In this document: positions 12,183 to 21,241 of the stretch, in pieces | How the letters are laid out: each line of letters begins with the position of its first letter | Numbering within the stretch: the first letter of the stretch is position 1 | Source: Symbiodinium natans | Lineage: Eukaryota > Sar > Dinophyceae > Suessiales > Symbiodiniaceae | Assembly (NCBI GenBank): GCA_905221605.1 | Contig: CAJNDS010000435.1 | Coordinates: 341,001-405,000, forward strand | Direction of reading: 5' to 3' | Length of the DNA: 64,000 nucleotides | Position numbers and translations under genes: made by a program | The notes under the pieces: model-generated | Databases searched by the model: none | What the model saw: the letters and a program-made list of their open reading frames with translations, nothing else | Told to the model about the DNA's origin: nothing

Positions 12183-12968
12183 ACCCTGAATCCTAAACCC
12201 TAAATGGACTCCGAGGCTCTGGAGCTCGGCGGGGCTGGCCCGGCGCTGGGCCGAAGCGCTGGAGGAGTCCATGCGATCCACATCCCTGGCGCGGGTGAAG
12301 GAGTGTTTGTTGGGGGTTTCGGGCTGACCACCCCAGGTTTGTTCTTTTGAGCTTCAAGGGTTTGCTGTCTAGGGTTGAGGGTTTGGGTGAGGTTTTCTGT
12401 CTAAGTTCCAGGGCATGTTCCGAAATTTTGGGGTATCTTCGGGGCGGGCGAAGGAGCTGCTCAACCAGAAGCTGGCCGGCACCGGCTTCCAAGTGAACTC
12501 CATCGCTGCCTGGGAGGTCTCGATCGCTCTCGCAGATGGAAGCCTGGGCCCTTTTTGAGAAAGTTGAGATAACGAGGAAAGCAGCCTGTTTTCCATGGAA
12601 CCCCTACTATGGTTAGCTGAGGACTTCAGTAGTTTCGCAGCAAGAACCCAGGAATGGCAGAGACCGTGTCTGTGCGCCAAGCACCCTTGCACCTGGGAGT
12701 CCTCGTGATCCTCGGAAGCCTCGAGGTTTTGTGGCTCCTCTGCTGCGCCTGGTGTCTACGACAGCCGGCGACACCGAAGCCCGGCTCCGGAGGTGACGAA
12801 GTTTCCCCGGAGGTGGCAGAGGCGAGCGCTGCGCAGGCTGTGGGAGGGACGGAAGCCACTCTGTTCCAGGCAGCTGCCACGTTCCCTTCAGAAACCACCG
12901 CCTTGGAAGAGCTGATGCTGGAGGCCGGCATGAGTATGGAGGAGGATGCCGTCGTGGTCGCGCTGTGA
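4878..12968 (+). CDS. Gene 1: signal peptide, beta-propeller, mucin stalk, 16 sushi-like modules, single TM (10-exon model)
   Basis: Predicted type I surface glycoprotein, 1,989 aa. Exon model: 4878-7056, 7186-9140, 9298-10302, 10479-10584, 11043-11123, 11237-11298, 11433-~11527, 12216-12300, 12454-12538, 12652-12968; the lengths sum to a whole number of codons. The start ATG at 4878 opens MWLLGCFGLLPFVAA, a clear signal peptide. Order: about five beta-propeller strand repeats (GxDxFFxxY/F...G blocks, to ~residue 450), a Ser/Thr-only stalk (~450-705), 16 modules of about 60 aa with six cysteines each, a Thr-rich linker, a membrane-proximal RRLQ-type alpha/beta region, a TM helix and a ~70-aa acidic tail. 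Likely role: extracellular recognition or adhesion; the ligand is unknown. The first three introns are well supported; the exon 4-5, 7-8 and 9-10 junctions are inferred. Exons 4-10 look like intergenic debris unless the telomere-repeat introns are removed. Confidence 0.75.
6235..6990 (+). repeat. Low-complexity Ser/Thr-coding stalk
   Basis: About 250 codons, nearly all Ser or Thr (ACG, ACC, TCG, AGC, TCC families), with imperfect internal repeats around the word CAGCTCCTCGACAACGACATC. As protein it is a mucin-like, probably O-glycosylated spacer between the propeller and the sushi modules. Confidence 0.9.
7057..7185 (+). other. Gene 1 intron 1 (GT-AG, 129 bp)
   Basis: CCAG|GTGGGGG at the donor and CAGAG|GTGTGG at the acceptor share AGGTG, the direct-repeat style of dinoflagellate introns. 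Removal joins PSG-P-G to VVVSDCFGK and completes the first sushi module in frame. Both flanking frames otherwise hit stops (TGA at 7074, TAG at 7146). Confidence 0.85.
7186..9140 (+). CDS. Gene 1 exon 2: sushi-like modules 1-11
   Basis: 651 codons of tandem six-Cys modules with the pattern C..(L/P)P......C.G...G..C...C..G(F/Y)........C...G...G..P.C. Linkers between modules are of the form AP.(Q/E)C or DP.PC. Module 7 lacks the usual third/fourth Cys spacing (SCTVEPALGF), and module 9 carries an insertion. The exon ends within module 11 (SVTCA). Confidence 0.9.
9141..9297 (+). other. Gene 1 intron 2 (GC-AG, 157 bp)
   Basis: Donor TGCT|GCTGGGTT, acceptor CTCAG|GCTGAGG, so GCTG is shared at both ends. 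Splicing gives CAAEGFSLVGAAAEF, matching the Cys-Gly-Phe spacing of neighbouring modules. Confidence 0.8.
9298..10302 (+). CDS. Gene 1 exon 3: sushi-like modules 11-16
   Basis: 335 codons continuing the module series; all six cysteines are present in modules 12-15. The exon ends at CTTCA|GCGGGG inside module 16. It starts after the AG of intron 2 in phase 0. Confidence 0.88.
10303..10478 (+). other. Gene 1 intron 3 (GC-AG, 176 bp)
   Basis: Donor CTTCA|GCGGGG, acceptor TACAAG|GCATCC. Splicing restores the last sushi module (…PAAS-ASLSCSPTG…LPSC). Confidence 0.75.
10479..10584 (+). CDS. Gene 1 exon 4: end of module 16 and Thr-rich linker
   Basis: Codes ASLSCSPTGALTGDLPSC followed by a Thr/Ala run (TTLTVTTTATATTSA). 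The frame would stop at 10617-10619 if unspliced. A GT donor in phase 1 at 10585 links it to the next exon with correct phase. An alternative is that the gene ends at 10619 without a TM; the downstream membrane-proximal exons make this less likely. Confidence 0.6.
10585..11042 (+). other. Gene 1 intron 4 with telomeric repeat block
   Basis: 458 bp containing a nearly perfect (CCCTAAA)n array at 10869-11022, about 22 units. Shortly before the array AAGAAGATGTGGAAGAAGGC occurs, and just after it AAGAAGACCTGGCAGAAGGC: a 20-bp direct repeat with three mismatches flanking the telomeric insert. Confidence 0.6.
10869..11022 (-). repeat. Telomeric repeat (CCCTAAA)n, ~22 units
   Basis: Nearly perfect interstitial array inside gene 1 intron 4. 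Confidence 0.97.
11043..11123 (+). CDS. Gene 1 exon 5: membrane-proximal region, part 1
   Basis: Phase-1 exon encoding GTVRLRGFLDFQLNPSEGRR and then LQ. It ends at CAAG|GAGCGG within an 18-bp repeat shared with the start of the next exon. The RRLQ-type segment before the membrane is common in dinoflagellate surface proteins. Confidence 0.65.
11124..11236 (+). other. Gene 1 intron 5 (113 bp) between 18-bp direct repeats, telomeric core
   Basis: CAAGGAGC(G/A)GAGCTCTTT occurs at 11120-11137 and at 11233-11250, with one mismatch. The 113 bp between equivalent points hold degenerate TTTAGGG units. Wherever the cut is placed inside the repeat, the coding product is the same (…LQGAELF-AADVT…). Confidence 0.8.
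11237..11298 (+). CDS. Gene 1 exon 6: membrane-proximal region, part 2
   Basis: 62 nt encoding GAELFAADVTAREALAAALA and Q, an Ala-rich amphipathic helix. GT donor GCGCAG|GTCCAG. Confidence 0.7.
11433..11527 (+). CDS. Gene 1 exon 7: membrane-proximal region, part 3
   Basis: Encodes VLEVEASTVHLELRAEGDLV and RARYAASRPL, a beta-strand pattern ending in R-Y. The 5' junction is well placed (CAGAG|GTGCTGG); the 3' end is not certain and 11527 is chosen because it fits the phase of the next exon. Confidence 0.6.
12127..12205 (-). repeat. Variant telomere-like (CCCTCAA)n
   Basis: About eight CCCTCAA units grading into CCCTAAA, in a gene 1 intron. Confidence 0.9.
12216..12300 (+). CDS. Gene 1 exon 8: helical segment
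   Basis: Encodes LWSSAGLARRWAEALEESMR and STSLARVK. It ends at GTGAAG|GAGTGT. Preceded by (CCCTCAA)n/(CCCTAAA)n repeats from about 12127. Confidence 0.65.
12301..12453 (+). other. Gene 1 intron 8 (GA-AG, 153 bp) with 15-bp boundary repeat
   Basis: 12289-12303 and 12442-12456 are 13/15 identical (…GCGGG(T/C)GAAGGAG) and straddle the two splice points. The intron contains TTGAGGGTTTGGGTGAGG-type telomere-like sequence. Confidence 0.7.
12454..12538 (+). CDS. Gene 1 exon 9: pre-membrane segment
   Basis: Continues the helix in phase as ELLNQKLAGTGFQVNSIAAW and EVSIALADG. A GA donor in phase 1 is proposed. Confidence 0.6.
12652..12968 (+). CDS. Gene 1 exon 10: TM helix and cytoplasmic tail
   Basis: MAETVSVRQAPLHL, then the TM helix GVLVILGSLEVLWLLCCAWC, then LRQPATPKPGSG and an acidic Ala/Glu tail ending EEDAVVVAL and stop TGA at 12966. 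The ATG at 12654 could instead start a small separate membrane protein, but the exon is in phase with the preceding segments. Confidence 0.65.
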
Positions 12969-15386
12969 TCCACAGCTCGACCTTGCGAGCTTTTGAGCGC
13001 AGGTTTCAGCTTTTACGCAGCACGGCGGGGCGCGGAACGTAAGGTCCGAGGACCCAGCCTTGTTGCGTTTCGATTTTGTGATCTTGAGGGTCTCCACAAC
13101 GGAGGTCGCTGCCCAAGTGCAAGCTGGGGCAATCTGCCTCATTTGGGCTGCTGAGCTGTGCCAGAGCGTATACCACAAATCTCTTCCCGCGTGTCTGGAC
13201 GTGCTTGGCAGTCCTCGGCCGCCCGTTCTTCCATAGTTTAGACGGGGGGCCTTTCAAAGAATGAAGCTGCGTTGTCACAAGAGTATGAATTCGTGGGACC
13301 AGCACAAGCGCAGTGTGGGGTAGTCGTCTTCTAGACTCAATCTTGGGATGTTTCCGATTCTGCTAGACCCCAACGAGTGCACGGGCTGTCCAGGCTTTGT
13401 GCCGTAACGCCAGCAGTGTATAGTGTCTAGAAAGTTACCGGGCTGGCGGGGCTATAGCCTAGAGATGCGAGACTATTGCCACCCAAGAGGGTAAAACTTC
13501 ATTTCTATGATGTTCCTGGGCATGCGAACCAGAGTGTTCCTCAGCTGCGCCCACATTTTCGCTGCTGAGCTTTTCCTGGTTTACACCCTAAACCCTACAC
13601 CCTAAACGCGAAATCCTTGGAACCCTACTCATCTTGCACGTGCCTGGAAACGCTTGGCAGTCCCAGCCGCCTGTTCTTCCATCGTTTAGACAGGGGCTTT
13701 CGAAGAATGAAGCTGAGTCGTCAGAAACGCATGACCCCCTCGCACATCAGTGGCCAGCGGTTTCTTTGGCGTTCGATTCGGTGTGATTTCCCGATTCGGA
13801 GTATGAGATGCAGGGCCAGGGTTCAGGGTTTCGGGGGTTTAGGGTTTAGGGTTTAGGGTGTTGGGTTTAGGGTTTGGGGTTTAGGGTTTAGGGTTTAACA
13901 TACAGGCGAGGCACCGAATCGTGCAATGACGAATGCTGTGTGGCTTGCCTTTTGAAGCCGGGAAGCAACACAGAGCCAATTGGGCGGGACTTTTGGTAGT
14001 TCATCGGGATCGTCATTGTTTCATCTCATCATGACCATCCTCAGATTCATCCTCATGAACGAAACGCTGCCATCATCATGATTTCTAAAAAGTTTCTTGT
14101 TCCATGCCACATCGTTCGGCCTCAGATTCTTGTCCACGTGCACGTTGTTTTCTTGTGAGAAGAGTTTTATCCACCCAAAATTGTTTTGTTAAGGTTCTTG
14201 GCTTGTAGTACAGACTGTTCATATGTAATATGATACCCAAACACCAATAGAAAACCCCACGGAAGCTTGTGCAAAGCATGAAATGTAAAGCATGTGCACC
14301 CAGTATCGCTACACGGAAGGAGGAAAATAGTTGTGAGGTGGCGGCGGTGAGGGCGGGGGGCGAAGAGAAGGGTGAGAGCGGGGAAGGGAACCCCTTACAG
14401 CAATTGTAAACGCTTGCGCGCGTCGCCTCGGCAGCCGGGCCGGCCCAGAGCATGCAGTATGTGAGATGATGCCTGGAGGCGCCCACACGGGCGAGTGGGA
14501 AGGGTTGGTTGGGGGATGCTTATCGGGACAAAGAGGCGGAGAAGGTTTCTGATTTGAGCGGTTGGACAGGGGTGCAACGCAGGACGTGCAAGGGGTCCAA
14601 GGTCAAGGGGGAGGGAGAGGGGGGGGGGGCGGGGGAGGGGGGCCACAGGGGCGGGGGGGGGGGGGTCGGCCACAAAAAATTGGGTGGGGGGAAGGGCTTG
14701 CTCCAGACGCTTCTCGGCAGGAAGCCGAGGCGAATCATGGGGGCGACGCATTGATTAGCTGGAGTGTAGCCGCCTGGTTATTTGAACATACTAAGCTACG
14801 TGGCCTCCAGCCAACTTATATAGGGCTCTTGAGAACATCTGTTTCGTCACGATTCTATCTCCGTTTCATCAGCTGTCCAGAGCTCGCAAGCCTCTCAGCA
14901 CCTAGTTCTTGAAGATTTCGAAGATGTGGGCAGACCGCATCAGTTTCCCAAGCCAATGCGAGAGCGATCTTACAACACCAGTGTTGAGAAAGAGGTGAGA
15001 TGAGGCGAAGTTCGGGTCGCAGTGGGCGATAGGTTGGCTCCGGGTCTGCTGTGCCGACATTGATGAAAAGGTCACTTCGTGCGGTCTTCAGATGGCATTT
15101 CAACGTAGCCTCGGAGAAAACATGTGTCACAGCAGCCGGAACTCGAGCCCACCAAATACTTCAAAAAACTAAAGGTTCAGTTCCCAAGGGCCACTCAGCC
15201 GCTTCTGTTCAAGGATGGCTGGTGTGCGTGGTCGTAAAATCAAGTCGCCTCGAGGCCATTCAAATCCTGCCTGAACCTCCCGTTTATCGGCAGCAATAAA
15301 CACCCGTAACCCGAAACTCCGTAAACCCAAATCACCCTAAGCCCTACAGAGGATGTCGAAGTAGATACACATATACATATATGTTG
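12969..15386. other. Intergenic, repeats and G-rich tract; no gene recognised
   Basis: Contains a TTTAGGG patch (13828-13900), two diverged copies of an ~75-bp segment (13200-13275 and 13648-13723, both with CTTGGCAGTC…GTTCTTCCAT(A/C)GTTTAGAC), and a G-rich tract at 14580-14720 with quadruplex potential. Short open frames exist, but none has a recognisable motif. Confidence 0.6.
14580..14720 (+). repeat. G-rich tract, quadruplex-prone
   Basis: Multiple runs of 5-13 consecutive G. A similar layout (G-run, then CAAAAA(A)T...GGGTG(T)GGGGGGA) occurs at 21380-21470 on the same strand, suggesting a shared element. Confidence 0.7.
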
Positions 15387-15586
15387 ACATGTGGAAGCAG
15401 ATGGTGATACACAAGAGCATGCTACGTCACACAGCAATGCCCGTGCTCTTGAAGTGTACGATGAAACTGGCAATGGCAGCTTGGCCTCTCACACTGATGC
15501 AATGCACTTTTTCTTTGGTTTGTTCGGGTCTGTTCGTGTGAGCTCCCAGGAATTTTGCTTGCCAGACAACAAAGGCGTGTTTTTCA

Positions 15587-16354
15587 ATGTCCAGTGCAAG
15601 CTGCCTGCCAGAAGCGATCCCGCCCAGCCAGCGGAAAGACCTACAAAGCGACGCCGGCGTGTTTCCACTTGGTATCATGGTGCTAAGACCTGACCAATGG
15701 GACAGCAGGGCGGTGGGAATTCTTGCCGAAGAGGTCCTCGGCTTAAACGTGTGGATGAATGAAGAGTTCACGGTTGATCAGGCGTTTGGCCAGCCTGAGC
15801 CCTTGTACCTCGTTGCCGGATGCGAGCAGAATCTGACGGAATCCGCAAGCTGGCGCTGCGGAGGCAAGTCCCCCAGAACGCACGCCGCAGTGGGCGCATA
15901 CTTGCAGCTGGAAAGCCAGGAGGCTGTACTGGCGGAGGTGCAAAGGCTGAGGGTTGGTGGAATCTTGGACGTATGGAACAAGGAGGGATATGAGACCTAT
16001 GAAGGCCTGACAGTCTCCCAACGATTGGCAGATTTGGTTCTTGAGGTGGAAGGCTTGTCGTTGGATTACTATCGCTCTTTTCATGTCCGCCACAGAGCGA
16101 CGTACTTGCCGTATTTTCACAAGATTCACGATATCAATGAGTCAGATTTGGTGCCGTGTGCTGGGTGGAGCACCTTCTTTCCACAACGACTCGAAGCGTA
16201 TCTGCAGATTACAGGAGATACAGATGGCGTTACAGTTGAGGCCAGTGGGACCCACATCCAGCCACGATGCCACGAAAGCAGATGGTGGCTGGCCCCCACA
16301 TGCCGTGAGAATTCCAGCGAGTCCGGTCCAGAACATATCAAGACATACCAGTAG
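15587..16354 (+). CDS. Gene 2: OpuAC-like binding domain, part 1
   Basis: Open frame with [51 protein letters not shown] and [15 protein letters not shown]. These are the landmarks of the betaine-binding-like ectodomain seen in large dinoflagellate membrane proteins (EVLGYNV-like strand, SLDYYRSF, and WW.(S/A)P.CR.N). Homology becomes clear from about 15655; the ATG at 15587 may be internal to an upstream exon rather than the start. Confidence 0.7.
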   Translation: MSSASCLPEAIPPSQRKDLQSDAGVFPLGIMVLRPDQWDSRAVGILAEEVLGLNVWMNEEFTVDQAFGQPEPLYLVAGCEQNLTESASWRCGGKSPRTHAAVGAYLQLESQEAVLAEVQRLRVGGILDVWNKEGYETYEGLTVSQRLADLVLEVEGLSLDYYRSFHVRHRATYLPYFHKIHDINESDLVPCAGWSTFFPQRLEAYLQITGDTDGVTVEASGTHIQPRCHESRWWLAPTCRENSSESGPEHIKTYQ

Positions 16355-19300
16355 ATGTAGGGAAGTTGTCGGAGTATTGTTTGTCATGCTTTCGGGTTTT
16401 AGGGTTGACGGCTCGGACGGCTCGATGTGCGTTTATTTCTTGAACTCCGAGTCGAGGAATGCGTTCCGTGTCTCTTGTACGACTACTTCAGCTTTCCATG
16501 GTACCTTGAAGAAGTGATGCAGAAGGCAACAATATGGGAAATGCCTTTGGCCATTGGGGCAGCATTGGCCGACTTCCTGAACAAAGACACTCCCTTCTTC
16601 CGTCTGCCCCTGACGCATGACGTGGTCTTCATCAACTTACACCCAGACCTAAACAACTACTTTCCAATACCTTCGAGGCACATCTCGTTTCCAAGCCACA
16701 GTACCTTGACCGCTACCGGAGATATTCTGGTTTCTGAGTGTTGTTCCTCCCTAAACAATGTGTCAACTCAATGGGGCCCATGGGGTTAGGGTTTAGGGTT
16801 TAGGGATGGTAGTGCCCCCGATGAGAATCCTATTAAGGCCTGTTCCTTTCAGGGGGAGCATCCCAAACTTTAACGTTCCGAGTGGGGGTGTTTTTTATCG
16901 GTGACGTCGCGCGGCGGAGTTGCCAGAGCCCCGGAGTGTCGCGCGAATCCCCTGCTTTTGGCTTCGTGAGTGTGTCACATTGCGCTCGCGCTGAGGCCCC
17001 CGTGCGTGTGTTGTGGTATCTTTTCAGTGGAAGTCGTGCTCTGCCTAGGGTTTTCGCGCGTCTTTGACGCTTTCATCGGCCGGCGTCGCGAAAACGTGGC
17101 AGGCGCGTACTTTGCTGCTTCTGGGGCTTCGGGAATGTTCGCCAGGTGAGTTGTTCTAGGGTGGTTCGCATCTTGTGAGGTGTGTTGGAAATCGCGCTCC
17201 TGCCTAGGCCGCGTGCCCGTCGATGTTGCAATCCTCTTAGCTGTTGTCACGTGTGTTGGCTGGTACCTCCTTGGAGGTGCTTGCAGATGTAGAACTTCCA
17301 CTAGCTGTCGTCATTTCGGAGAACGATCTTGCGTGTCCTCATGGTATCACCTGTTTGGGGTCTACGCTGGCATAGTTGTTCCCTTGTCACCTCCTGTTGT
17401 CTTCTTCTTCTTCTTCTTTGTGCCACCTCCCAGCCTCCCAGCCACACAGGTAGCAGAGAATGGGCGGCAGGAGAAGCATCCAGCATGCACGAACCCGTCA
17501 AACTCTCAACGCTTGGGCACAAAGAGTCTTGGCGAAGTCCCAAAAGGGCTTATGTAGGGCTCTATCGGTCCAAAACCAACAGCCGGTGCTGTGTTTTGTC
17601 TCGGCTCTTGACACGTCCAAGCCAGGATCTCGCACAATGGGCACCTGATTTCCAAAAGTTCCTCCAACAGGTGGACTTTGCGCAAGAGGACTATGTATGC
17701 CGAAGCCCTTCAGCCTCATACCCTTAGCCTCATTTGCTGAACGCTACCCTCAGAGGACTTTGTGTCCATTAACATCCGGATGCGCAGCCGCGTGGAGCAG
17801 GGCCAGGCTACGTGGCACTCGTTGGCTTGCGAAGCCAGGTAGCGAACGGCACGACTTGGGGTCTTGTCAACATGAGGGGTGTGTGTTTCAGGCGGTCTTT
17901 GTCATAAAGAACCCATGATGTAGGGTCTGTACTTTAAGGCCTCCATGTTCTAACTGCTCTCATTTGGCTTACTGCTACCCCGAAACTCCGGATCTCAGTG
18001 TTTCCAAGAACAGAACTTGGGCCCAAACGGAATAACGTTCTGGGATGTTTCCTAAGGAGTGGATCCAGAACAACACAAACGTGTGGACTTCGTGGGTTCC
18101 TGACATCACGAGCTGCTTTCCTGGCCAGGGCTTGTTTGGCAACGGGACCTTTGTTTCTTCTCGAAGTAATGCCACCACATGTCGATCCTGTCAACCGGGA
18201 AGTTATTCAGCGCCGTTTTTTGATATCTCAGACACTGCCCAATGTCAACCTTGCTCACCCGGCTCGTGGCAGAGCTCCTTTGGGGCTGTGACGTGCAGCC
18301 CATGTTCCCCAGGTAAGTTTGCCAACCAGTTTGGGTCCACCTTGTGTGACGACTGTGCGCAGGGCCGATACCAACCCTTGGAAGCCGCTACATTCTGCGA
18401 GGTTTGTGGAGATAGGAAGACAACAAGCATCCGCGGTGCCATCGAGCAGAACGAATGCAGCTGCGAGCCTGGCTCCTTTCGGAACTCTTCTGGCTGTGAG
18501 CCGTGTTCCGTGGGGCTTTGGTGCCAGGGAGGCGACCTACCACCTCGTCACTTAGTGCAGTAGGGAGCCTTTTGCAACTTGCAAGCTTTTCTATCCATGC
18601 ATCGTAAGGAAAGGGACGACGAGTTGTGTGGTGCACAGATGCCGACTAAATTTCTTCTTAGTACGAAAGTGAACTCGCATGAAATCATGAAGTCTTTGTG
18701 GGGCTTCGTCTTCATGTGTATCCCCAAGCCCAGCACCATCCAACCTCCTCAACCCCCCCTCCCCAAACCCCGATCAAGCACGCTGGCAGTCGCTGTACCC
18801 CCAAACCCCCTTCGCACAAGGGCGTGGGTGGGGGTGGGCGTGTCGGCGTGGGTGGGGGTGGGGCCCATGCCATGCATGTGCATGGTGTACATGGTGCCAT
18901 ATGCTCGACGAAAGGTGAAGCGTGCCCAAGGCCGGTGTCCAAACGGAGGGTTGGACGGGGCAGGGGCCATATTTCGCACCTGTTTGGCAGGGGATGGGGG
19001 GCATGCGTCGCGAAGATCAAACCGGCCTCTCCAGAAATTTCGCTTTTTCTCTTGAGGATCGACTCTGGAAGCACGGGAGAGGGTTCAACGTTTAGGGGCA
19101 AGAGATTGGGCCCACCTAAACCCTAAACCTAAAACCCTTAATTCTAAACCCTAAACCCTAAACCCTAAACCCTAAACCCTAAACCTTAAACCCTAAACCC
19201 TAAACCCTAAACCCTATGCAATCCAAGGCCAAGAGGATGGCTTCTGGGTGGAAGTCGGCTCTTCTGGACCTTTATCAGTTTTCCGATGCCAGGATGCCAG

Positions 19301-21176
19301 GCACTGTCCAGAAGGCGCTCGTTCGAGTTTAACGTAAACCCTAAACCCTAAACCATAACCCCTAAACCCTAAATCCTTAAACCCTAAACCCTAAACCCTA
19401 AATCCTAAACCCTAATCATATGCTCTTACACGCACCCAAGGGCCCTATAAGCCCAGATGCTCGGGTTTAGCTCTGCGACCTTCAACCCAGACACCTCATT
19501 TTAGAGCAAATTTTAGCAACAGTTCTGTGAAGCAAAATTAGGTGGTGCCTAGAATTGGACTCGAGTTGTATATGAACATGTTTTTGGGTAGTTGAATTTG
19601 TTGTTGTTTGGTTTCCTTCTTCGTTGATTAACCCTACCAAATCCCCCTCGCCCCAAAACCTTGGCCCTCAAAGGTGGTCTGGGAACATGCGCGAGCGAGC
19701 GTGTCGGTCGAGCTTGTGCTGTGTGCCGCCTTGGGTACTGGGCAGGTGGGTGGTTGTCCGAAACAGGGACCCCACCACCAAAGATTCGTTGCATCGGGTT
19801 TGGGGCGTAGGCTGGAGGTTGAGAACAATTTCCGAGGAAAGCTTTGGTAATTGGTCGAGATTCGCTCAGTGTATCCGCTTGTTCTTGAGATCCTACAGGG
19901 TGATTTGGGTTCCATTCGGGTTGTAGTCCACTTCTGGGAGTGTGAGAATGTGAAGAAGCAAATTCAACACACCATACATCGCTATACGTTTGACAAGCAG
20001 CCGCAGGTCCTGATGAAGGCTGCCGACCGTGCCGCGCGGACTCAATTGAGGGTCATACCCAGGTTGCACCAGCATCCTGCAAACCTTCAATTCTCGTTTA
20101 ACCCAGAAGACGCAATGCAGCGCAAGGCTTACTGATTCCGGTGCTGGGCAGTGGGTCTTGGGGCAGCCAGGTTTAGAGGCTGGTGTTGAGGGTTTATTTT
20201 GGGCTCAAGATTTTCTTTTTTGGGGCTCAGCCCCTTCATGGCTAAGGCAAGATGCTTGTGTAGCACAGCTCGCAAACAGAATTCAGGTGAGACTGTGCCG
20301 ACGCTGTATTTGCTCATTGTGGCAGCGATAGTCGCTTCTGTCAGCTTGGCGCCCTTCCTGGCATGTGCTTCGTTCAGCAGCTTCAGTGCCAGGAGGAATC
20401 TTCTGAGTGTTGCGATAGTTGCGACTATGGCCGGTCAGACGGCCGTTGCGATGCAAGCACTGCAAGCAATCGGCGAGCTGGACATTGAATGGACACCCCC
20501 TGTCAAGGTGTTTATTCAATTCCTTTCCATGGTTTTCGACGGCTTCCAAACCGGTGTGACGTGCTTCGTTGAGGGGGCATCATTCACAACATCGTCCTTT
20601 GTCTTGCAGCTCTTGGCATTTCCTGCCTTTGTCGTGGTGTCCAGCTTGCCCGCAGCGGCTTTCAGAGTCGTGAGAGGCGTCAACGTATTTCGGAGTCTCT
20701 TGAACACCTACGGTGTGATCCTTGTGGCACTTTTGACAGCGATCTCGATTGCTGTCGTCATGCCATTGAAGTGCAGGATGAACCCGAATCTTACTGCTGG
20801 ATTAGTGGGGTACCCTACATAATCCCCTTAAAAGGGCATATATAGGGCCCTAATTTTAACGCTACGCGACCCGCCTCGGCCCGGCCCAGCCCATCCGCGT
20901 GAGCATGGTGATTCCGCAGCGCCCAAGTCGCTGGACCTCAAGCAATAAGGGTTGGGTTTAGGGTTTAGGGTTCCGGGTTTATGGTTTATGGTTTGGGGCT
21001 TAGGGTTGAGGGTTAGTTTAGGATTGAGGGCTTAGGGCTCAAGGTTCACGCTTTGGGGTTTAGGGTTTTTTTGGGTTTAGGGTTCAAGAGACGGTTCGGC
21101 TTGGATTGATCGTAGGGTTGAGCCAGGCCCCTCGGGGGTAGGGGGGGTGGGGCGGAAGGGGGCAGGGGGGAAGGGG

Positions 21177-21241
<65 letters not shown>

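Noticed and set aside
18712-19101. Minus-strand 129-codon frame near gene 2
   Set aside because: His/Pro/Thr-rich with no motif, overlapping a gene 2 intron with GTGGGTGGGGGTGG repeats; judged chance.
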